A stretch of 36,357 nucleotides of DNA from Nitrospiraceae bacterium. Lineage in GTDB: Bacteria; Nitrospirota; Thermodesulfovibrionia; UBA6902. This document shows positions 31,140 through 36,357 of the stretch, piece after piece. The notes under the pieces were generated by a model. It made no database searches. It was not told where the DNA came from and saw nothing but the letters and a program-made list of their open reading frames with translations. Position numbers and translations under genes: made by a program. The stretch is taken from the NCBI GenBank assembly GCA_003599425.1, contig QZKC01000002.1, positions 1-36,357 on the forward strand, given 5' to 3'. Position 1 is the stretch's first letter. Every line of letters starts with the position of its first letter.

Positions 31140-32176
31140 AGGCATCTATAAAAATAAACTTCCCGTCCGCAGGAATGGCTGAGTACCCTAAAGTTTCCCC
31201 TCCCTTGACGGGAGGGGATCAAGGGGAGGGTGAGCACGGCAGATTAATCACCCCCACCCGCACCCTTCCCCGTCAAGGGGGAGGGGATAAAAAAGAAAAG
31301 CAAGGACATTCCCTTAATCAGGCCGGCTCGGCCCTGATAATCACTCTCCTGGTCGTAACGACCCTCGTTGCACTTACGGTTGAATTCGCCTACGAAGTTT
31401 ATATTGACACCACCTCTTTAGCCAACTGGAACAATGCTCAGAAGGCATCCCTCATCGCAAAATCAGGCCAGACTTTCAGCACGAAGTACATCGCGGAAGT
31501 TAAGAAACGCGCACCTACTGCCATCGGTGAACTGACGTTGCCGATTACAAAAGATCTCGGTACCGGAACGGGCCTCCTGATACAAATGGAAGACGAGAGC
31601 GCAAAATTAAATATCAACAACATACTCCAGCAGAATTTATCTGGTGAAATGCCCTACATGGATTCCTTGAAAAACCTCCTGGAATACTTTAACATTAATC
31701 CTGACATTGCTCTTATTATTGCCGACTGGATCGACAGTGACAGTGAACCAAGGCTGCCAAGATCTGAGGACATCGCAAAGAATGCTCCTTTATGGAGTGT
31801 TGAAGAACTGAAACTGATACCGGGAGTCAACAAAGAAGTTTTTGACAGGATCAGCCCTTATATAACTGTATTTGGGGATAATTTGATAAACATAAACACA
31901 GCAAAACTGCCCTTACTTGCAAGCTTGCATCCGGACATGACCGAAACACTTGCAAAACGTATTATTGATTACAGAGAGACCTCGCCATTTGAAGATACAT
32001 CTCATTTACAGAGAGTTACAGGCATGAAATCTATCGGCATAGATGTTTTAGGCAGAATCAGTGTAAAAACCTCTGCTATCAGAGTAACATCCCGGGCAAC
32101 TGTAAATGATATAACAAGGATCATCGAGAGTATAATGGATACATCATACAATATCCTTTTCTGGAGAGAAGCATAA
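31136..32176 (+). CDS. gspK: GspK minor pseudopilin with repeat-expanded leader, cluster 2
   Basis: Minor pseudopilin capping the tip, 346 residues from a TTG start that overlaps the gspJ2 stop and has AGGGAAG upstream; an ATG at 31175 is the alternative. The leader is about 64 residues, far longer than normal, because a GC-rich palindromic repeat (31197-31287) is read in frame ('SPPLTGGDQGEGE', 'TPTRTLPRQGGG'). Then comes 'QAGSALIITLLVVTTLVALTVEF', the GspK N-terminal helix, and the alpha domain with 'LNINNILQQNL' and helix-hairpin-helix-like parts ('LININTAKLPLLASL', 'THLQRVTGMKSIG'-like). Confidence 0.88.
   Translation: MKASIKINFPSAGMAEYPKVSPPLTGGDQGEGEHGRLITPTRTLPRQGGGDKKEKQGHSLNQAGSALIITLLVVTTLVALTVEFAYEVYIDTTSLANWNNAQKASLIAKSGQTFSTKYIAEVKKRAPTAIGELTLPITKDLGTGTGLLIQMEDESAKLNINNILQQNLSGEMPYMDSLKNLLEYFNINPDIALIIADWIDSDSEPRLPRSEDIAKNAPLWSVEELKLIPGVNKEVFDRISPYITVFGDNLININTAKLPLLASLHPDMTETLAKRIIDYRETSPFEDTSHLQRVTGMKSIGIDVLGRISVKTSAIRVTSRATVNDITRIIESIMDTSYNILFWREA
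31197..31287 (+). repeat. GC-rich palindromic repeat read in frame within gspK2
   Basis: About 90 bp with the hairpin CCCCTCCC-TTGAC-GGGAGGGG near its left end and the complementary CCCCGTCAAGGGG near its right end, plus TCACCCCCACCC. It is the same family as 28686-28793. It adds about 30 codons to the GspK2 leader without breaking the frame. Confidence 0.85.
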
Positions 32177-32177
32177 G

Positions 32178-33227
32178 ATGAAGACAGGTTTTATCGACTG
32201 GACTGAGGGACAGATCAATCTTTATGTCTTTGCCGGACAGGAGCATGTCGATACTGTCTCCGTACCACTTGAGGGCGAACCGGATTCATCAGTCCTCTCT
32301 TCCCTCCTGACATCAGGACTTGATCAGATATATCTCAGCCTCCCGTACCTGTCTTTAAGCCTGCGCGAACTAACCTTTCCATTTTCCGACAAGAACAAGA
32401 TCAGGGACACCATTTCCTTTGAGCTTGAAGGGCTCCTGCTCGGCAGCGTCAATGATTATGTTATCGACCATATTGTTACTGATTCAGGCAACGGAAGTTC
32501 CAGGGTAATTGCCGCATGCATAGAAAAGGCCCGTCTCAGGGGAATTATCGAGGCCTGCTTATCTGCCGGACTTGAGCCGAAGGTCATCACCTCAATCGAC
32601 CTGCGGCTTGCAGACGCAGATGTCGGAAAGCTCATGGCGGGTTCAACTTCTGATGCCGGAGAGCGTACCAACGCTGCGCAGAAAGAGCTCCTAACCCCTT
32701 CCATTAACCTGAGGCAGGAAGAACTCGCCTACACCGGCGATATCGAACGGATGAAGAAATCCCTTCGGATAACAGCATCTCTTGTGCTGGCCCTGATGCT
32801 CATATTCAGCGCATTTTCAATCCTGAAGTTCACATCTGCAAAAAAACAGAACGCGTCTCTCAATGGAGAATTGCAGGCCCTTTATCAGAGCGTTTTCCCG
32901 GAGGACAAAAAGATCATCGACCCCGTAAAGCAGTTCAAGGGCAACCTCAATATGCTGAGGGAAAAGAAATCCGTTTTAGCCGGCATTCCCTCACTCCATA
33001 TTCTTGACAGCATCTCAAATATAAATAACAGAAGCGTTACACTCACTGAATTCAGTTCCGACGGCAAGAACATCATCATAAAAGGCACTGCTGCGGCATT
33101 TCAGGAGGTCGACAACCTGAAAAATTCTCTCTCAGAGCAATTCGACGGGGTCAAGGTGGTTAACTCCGATGCCACTGCCGACAAAAAGATCAACTTCACT
33201 CTCCTGATGCAGGAGAAGGCATCATGA
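32178..33227 (+). CDS. gspL: GspL platform protein, cluster 2
   Basis: Inner-membrane protein that recruits GspE2. The 349-residue product has an actin-like cytoplasmic domain (about 1-190, 'QIYLSLPYLSLSLRELTFPF', 'SFELEGLLLG'), one membrane segment at about 196-214, a coiled coil and a periplasmic ferredoxin-like domain. Shorter than the cluster 1 GspL and closer to classical GspL in length. It starts 1 nt after the gspK2 stop and overlaps gspM2 by 4 nt. Confidence 0.9.
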   Translation: MKTGFIDWTEGQINLYVFAGQEHVDTVSVPLEGEPDSSVLSSLLTSGLDQIYLSLPYLSLSLRELTFPFSDKNKIRDTISFELEGLLLGSVNDYVIDHIVTDSGNGSSRVIAACIEKARLRGIIEACLSAGLEPKVITSIDLRLADADVGKLMAGSTSDAGERTNAAQKELLTPSINLRQEELAYTGDIERMKKSLRITASLVLALMLIFSAFSILKFTSAKKQNASLNGELQALYQSVFPEDKKIIDPVKQFKGNLNMLREKKSVLAGIPSLHILDSISNINNRSVTLTEFSSDGKNIIIKGTAAAFQEVDNLKNSLSEQFDGVKVVNSDATADKKINFTLLMQEKAS

Positions 33228-33736
33228 ATAAATTTATTCACAAAATATTATTCTTTGACAGGACCATCCTGATACTGACACTTCTTGCGGTAACAGCGCT
33301 TGTCTTTGCTCTCATAATGTCCGTTTATACGGAAGGTGTTGAAAAAACAAACCGCGCGTTAAGGTCCCAGATCACTGAGATGACCTCGCTCAGGGAAGAA
33401 TTGGTCGCTCTAAAAGATTTTGTTGGCTCCAAAGAGAAAAAGATCGGCCTCACTCAAGTCAGCGGCATTGTTCCGGCTCTGGAGCAAACTCTGAGTTCAC
33501 TCGGCTTAAAGGCAAAAGTCCTCAGGCCTCTCGAAAAGGTCAAGATAAAAGACTATTCCGAAGAAGGCGCGGAACTTGAGATTCAGGACACGGACCTCAA
33601 CAGCATCGTCAACCTTCTGTACAGGATTGACAGTGACCCTGTCCCGATGAAGATAAAAGATATCGCTGTCAGAAGCGCTTTTGAAAACCCGGATAAATTG
33701 ATGCTGAAGATGACGGTCTCGCTCCTGAGCAAATGA
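33224..33736 (+). CDS. gspM: GspM platform protein, cluster 2
   Basis: Inner-membrane partner of GspL2, 170 residues. One N-terminal membrane segment (about 14-34), a coiled coil (about 38-70) and a periplasmic ferredoxin-like domain ('VPALEQTLSSLGLKAKVLRP' onward). It overlaps gspL2 and gspN by 4 nt each (ATGA), so translation is coupled. Family similarity is low; the call rests on size, topology and order. Confidence 0.85.
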   Translation: MNKFIHKILFFDRTILILTLLAVTALVFALIMSVYTEGVEKTNRALRSQITEMTSLREELVALKDFVGSKEKKIGLTQVSGIVPALEQTLSSLGLKAKVLRPLEKVKIKDYSEEGAELEIQDTDLNSIVNLLYRIDSDPVPMKIKDIAVRSAFENPDKLMLKMTVSLLSK

Positions 33737-34512
33737 TCAAACTCCGCCATATTCTGTTCGCAGCAATCTGCATCCCCATACTGGCCCTCCTCATCTGGCT
33801 TTTCGCAGTGCCGGAGAATCTCCTGCAGGAAAAGCTTGAGGGAGCGATATCAGGATCAGGCCCGGCCAATGTCACCGGCAGGATGAAAGGGTTCAGAAAG
33901 GGTATATTCTTTTCCGTTTACTCAGACAACCTCGAACTTTCTGTAGATGGAGTGCCTGCCCTGACGATCACAGAGCTGAAAGGCACATTCGATCCCCATT
34001 ATATCTTTCAGATGAAGGCAGCCTTGTCGGTAAAAGGCAAGATCGGCGCCGGTGATATAAACGGGCTGCTGATATCCCCTGCTGAAGCTGAAATACGTGT
34101 ACACGAAGCTGAGATCAGTGCAATCCCCTACCTCTCGCGTCTCGGCATTAAAAGCAAAGGATATGCTTCCGCGGATATTTCCATAAAAGACTCTGGCGCT
34201 CATATTACATTTCAGATCCCGGACCTCGCGATCACTGAGTCCAGCACCCTGATCCCATTCATCGAGACCTTTCATAAGACACAGGGAGTGTTATCTATAA
34301 CCGGAAATACGGTAAGTCTTGAATCAGTCGGCATTGAAGGAGACAAGGGCTATGCACGCCTGAAAGGCGACATCACAAACAGGGTCATGGATCTGAACCT
34401 CGAGCTCATGCCTGAAATGGGCAAGCTCACCTCTCTGGAGTCCATGCTCATTGTGAAATACATGGTCTCGCCCGGCTATTATGTGATACCTGTCAAAGGG
34501 CCGGTTATGTGA
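33733..34512 (+). CDS. gspN: GspN T2SS accessory protein, cluster 2
   Basis: Inner-membrane-anchored protein with a large periplasmic domain, found in some T2SS only; function not firmly known. The 259-residue product has one membrane segment (about 7-27) and a beta-rich domain resembling GspN/AsmA-type repeats ('VTGRMKGFRKGIFFS', 'LKGTFDPHYIF', 'GKIGAGDINGLL'). Last gene of cluster 2, overlapping gspM2 by 4 nt. Cluster 1 has no counterpart. Confidence 0.85.
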   Translation: MIKLRHILFAAICIPILALLIWLFAVPENLLQEKLEGAISGSGPANVTGRMKGFRKGIFFSVYSDNLELSVDGVPALTITELKGTFDPHYIFQMKAALSVKGKIGAGDINGLLISPAEAEIRVHEAEISAIPYLSRLGIKSKGYASADISIKDSGAHITFQIPDLAITESSTLIPFIETFHKTQGVLSITGNTVSLESVGIEGDKGYARLKGDITNRVMDLNLELMPEMGKLTSLESMLIVKYMVSPGYYVIPVKGPVM

Positions 34513-34767
34513 AAGGACGTTGCTGCTCCCATAACGCCCAGGCAATTGATTTCATGTAAATAATGGCAGGGCAAAACAGATTCAAAAATCCATAATTCGA
34601 CAAATTTTATAACTCTTATGCCAGATTTTATTTCTCGTCTGTCATGTTGATTTTATTCTGCTTTCAGTGTCTGCGCTTATGGTGTCGGGATGCATTTTTT
34701 CATCTGCCCTGCATTTGTCTTTAGCATCTGATTATCATGTAATCCCCTGCAACAAATATATCGGTTC
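34513..34767. other. gspN-ribD gap
   Basis: AT-rich gap of about 270 nt including the ribD promoter region. I looked for an FMN riboswitch and for a terminator hairpin with a T-run and saw neither. Confidence 0.4.
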
Positions 34768-34776
34768 TGGTAAAAT
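34768..34776 (+). promoter_or_regulatory. Extended -10 promoter for ribD, leaderless spacing
   Basis: TGGTAAAAT (TGn plus TAAAAT at 34771-34776) ends 8 nt before the ribD ATG, placing the predicted transcription start at or just before the start codon. No -35 box of quality and no Shine-Dalgarno are seen. Confidence 0.45.
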
Positions 34777-34784
34777 GCAATACC

Positions 34785-35903
34785 ATGAATGACAAATATT
34801 ACATGAAAAAGGCCTTGCAGCTTGCTGCACGGGCAAAGGGGATGACCAGCCCCAATCCCATGGTCGGCGCAGTCATCGTCAAAGGAGGCAAGATCATTGC
34901 CTCAGATTATCATCGGAAAGCAGGCACACCTCATGCTGAGGCACTTGCGCTGAAAAAGGCCGGGCAGAAAGCAAAGGGGGCAACTCTGTACATCAATCTT
35001 GAACCCTGCTGCCACACGGAAAAAAGAACCCCTCCCTGCACAAAAGCGATCATTGATTCAGGCATAAAAAGGGTCGTCGTGGCAATGATCGACCCTAACC
35101 CAAAAGTCTCCGGCATGGGCTTGAGAGAACTCCGGAAGGCTGGTATCGAGACTCATTCAGGAGTCATGGAAGAAAATGCAAAAAGACTGAATGAGGTGTT
35201 CATCAAATATATTACGAAAAAGCAGCCTTTTGTCATCCTTAAAGCTGCACAAAGCCTTGACGGCAAGATAGCCACTGCTACAGGCGAATCAAAATGGATA
35301 ACATCCGGGAAGGCAAGGGAATATGTCCACAGGCTTAGAAATGAAGTTGATGCTGTCCTTGTCGGAGCAGGCACAGTTATAAAAGATAACCCCTCGCTTG
35401 ACTGCAGGGTAAAAGGCGGGAGGAATCCTTACAGGATAATAGTTGACAGTAACCTGAGAACACCGCTTGATGCAAAAGTCCTGTCTCATATTGATGGAAA
35501 AACAATCATCGCCACAGTATCACCCAGGAAAATTACACCAGCTTATCAGATAAAAGTTGCTCACCTTCACAATATCGGTGTTCAGTTGTTACCCGTAAAG
35601 GGGAAAAATGGAAAAGTTGACCTGGAAAGCCTCATGAAAAATCTCGGGAAGCTTCAGATCACAAGCATCATGATAGAGGGCGGCTCCTCCATCAACGCCT
35701 CGGCGCTTTCAGCTATGCTCGTAGACAAGATCATGTTCTTCGTAGCACCCAAAATAATCGGGGGAGTTGATTCAATACCATCAATTGGCGGCTGCTCCCC
35801 TTCCCTTCTTAAAAATGCATACAGGATAAAATATCTCCGGACCAAAATGATCGGTGAGGATGTACTGTTAGAAGGTTATTTGAAGTTGCAGGGGTTTGAT
35901 TAA
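34785..35903 (+). CDS. ribD: Bifunctional riboflavin biosynthesis deaminase/reductase
   Basis: Cytoplasmic enzyme that deaminates and then reduces the pyrimidine intermediate from GTP in riboflavin synthesis. The 372-residue product has an N-terminal deaminase domain with zinc site His50 in 'TPHAEA', Cys75 and Cys85 in 'PCCHTEKRTPPC'. The C-terminal reductase domain starts near 150 ('PFVILKAAQSLDGKIAT', 'SKWITSGKAREYVHRLR') and has 'MIEGGSSINASAL'. Other rib genes are not in the window. The stop lies in a 28-bp palindrome shared with the convergent lipoprotein gene. Confidence 0.97.
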   Translation: MNDKYYMKKALQLAARAKGMTSPNPMVGAVIVKGGKIIASDYHRKAGTPHAEALALKKAGQKAKGATLYINLEPCCHTEKRTPPCTKAIIDSGIKRVVVAMIDPNPKVSGMGLRELRKAGIETHSGVMEENAKRLNEVFIKYITKKQPFVILKAAQSLDGKIATATGESKWITSGKAREYVHRLRNEVDAVLVGAGTVIKDNPSLDCRVKGGRNPYRIIVDSNLRTPLDAKVLSHIDGKTIIATVSPRKITPAYQIKVAHLHNIGVQLLPVKGKNGKVDLESLMKNLGKLQITSIMIEGGSSINASALSAMLVDKIMFFVAPKIIGGVDSIPSIGGCSPSLLKNAYRIKYLRTKMIGEDVLLEGYLKLQGFD

Positions 35904-35915
35904 TCAAACCCCTGC
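35888..35915. terminator. Perfect 28-bp palindrome across two convergent stop codons
   Basis: The half-site GCAGGGGTTTGATT is followed immediately by its exact complement, centred between 35901 and 35902. In RNA it can form a 12-bp stem with a UUAA loop on either strand. A weak T-run (GGTTTTC) follows on the plus strand. It may act as a bidirectional terminator for ribD and the small lipoprotein gene. Confidence 0.6.
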
Positions 35916-36163
35916 TCGGTTTTCAAACCCTGCTTCAGCCGCCTGTCCGCCTTTAGCACCTCCTCGGCATCATCCCCGCTGATCTCCCATGAATAATCAT
36001 TTTTAGCTGTCCGTTTGAGCTTGATCTTCACAGGCTTCTCAGGCTTGACCTCCTGAATCTCCGGGATCTGCCTGAAAACAGCTTCCTTATTTTGTTCAGG
36101 AGAATTGGTGCACGCAGAAAAAACCATCACAAACGATAGAATAAATACCCTGCCTGTCGACAT
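35900..36163 (-). CDS. Small predicted lipoprotein, function unknown
   Basis: 87-residue product with a lipoprotein signal peptide (lipobox 'VFSAC', Cys18) and a short charged periplasmic part rich in Lys and Glu ('VKIKLKRTAKNDYSWEISGDDAEEVLKADRRLKQGL'-type segment, about 46-80). A very strong Shine-Dalgarno (AAAGGAGGGG) sits 2 nt before the ATG stretch. It is convergent with ribD, overlapping by 4 nt. I do not recognise the family. Its last four residues (QGFD) match those of RibD because both are encoded by the shared palindrome. Confidence 0.75.
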   Translation of the reverse strand: MSTGRVFILSFVMVFSACTNSPEQNKEAVFRQIPEIQEVKPEKPVKIKLKRTAKNDYSWEISGDDAEEVLKADRRLKQGLKTEQGFD

Positions 36164-36177
36164 GTCCCCTCCTTTTA

Positions 36178-36200
36178 GTCCGGATTATTCATAAACTATG
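36178..36200. other. Transposon-end-like motif upstream of the small lipoprotein gene
   Basis: CCGGATTATTCATAAAC here matches the ends of the MITE-like repeats (ATTATTCATAAA at 28958) and GGATTATTCAT at 11349. The window ends before a partner end could be seen. Confidence 0.4.
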
Positions 36201-36212
36201 CTATTAATCATC

Positions 36213-36241
36213 AAACATCTTAAAAGGTATTTAAGATGTTT
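36213..36241. other. AT-rich perfect hairpin near the window end
   Basis: AAACATCTTAAA and TTTAAGATGTTT (12 bp) separated by 5 nt. There is no T-run, so a terminator is unlikely; it could be an operator or part of a repeat starting at 36178. The rest of the window to 36357 shows no gene. Confidence 0.45.
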
Positions 36242-36357
36242 AAATCTCACAAAGGCACGCCTGTCTCAGGATTTCTATAATCGACAGAATTGCTTGTATT
36301 TCGTCTTATCATTTTACAGATGTAATCTTTCGATAAGATTCGAAGTCTTTTTTCAAA

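Noticed and set aside
34513-34784. FMN riboswitch upstream of ribD
   Set aside because: None of the conserved FMN-aptamer blocks is visible, and the -10 box adjacent to the ATG leaves no room for a leader.

Overview
The window is a Gram-negative chromosomal segment dominated by two separate, non-identical type II secretion system (T2SS) gene clusters. LpxC, secretins, lipoproteins and complete Gsp sets show an outer membrane. The mid-range base composition and the mix of families (two T2SS, AmrS radical SAM enzyme, DtxR-FeoA regulator, winged-helix/nucleotidyltransferase-like protein, heptanucleotide repeats) fit an uncultured Nitrospirota or deltaproteobacterial-grade organism. That placement is inference; no rRNA or other phylogenetic marker is present.

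Layout. Positions 143-11236 (minus strand) hold T2SS cluster 1, transcribed gspD-E-F-G-H-I-J-K-L-M-C, mostly with overlapping genes. Positions 11454-20776 hold a set of single genes: a response-regulator/PAS/kinase-like protein without the usual catalytic histidine, an M48 lipoprotein peptidase with TPR repeats, a two-gene amrS-dtxR operon, a winged-helix regulator followed by a 27-residue lysine-rich peptide gene, lpxC, tldD and a methylthio-nucleoside phosphorylase. Positions 20821-34512 (plus strand) hold T2SS cluster 2, gspC-D-E-F and then gspG-H-I-J-K-L-M-N, split by a convergent DEAD-box helicase gene and a repeat-rich gap. ribD and a small lipoprotein gene close the window, converging on a shared 28-bp palindrome.

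How the parts fit. Each cluster encodes a secretin (GspD), assembly ATPase (GspE), platform (GspF, L, M), coupling protein (GspC) and five pseudopilins (GspG-K). Neither contains a prepilin peptidase (GspO/PilD), so both must rely on one encoded elsewhere. The clusters differ in architecture. Cluster 1 has a PilM-PilN-like long GspL, an MshEN-like GspE N-terminus, and a GspC that ends in a proline/glutamine-rich tail instead of a PDZ domain. Cluster 2 has a PDZ-type GspC, a GspN, and a secretin whose C-terminus carries a domain resembling a subtilase (S8) propeptide followed by a SPOR domain.

The most unusual features are the secretin fusion and the pattern of small repeats. Degenerate heptanucleotide arrays encode, or sit just before, the leader peptides of six pseudopilin genes across both clusters. 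A GC-rich palindromic element is read in frame in the GspK2 leader. Palindromic repeats lie in both gspE-gspF junctions, and two copies of a MITE-like element with terminal inverted repeats lie in intergenic gaps. Several genes (amrS, the winged-helix gene, gspC2, ribD) have promoter-like -10 boxes only 5-11 nt before an ATG that lacks a Shine-Dalgarno sequence, suggesting leaderless or near-leaderless transcripts.
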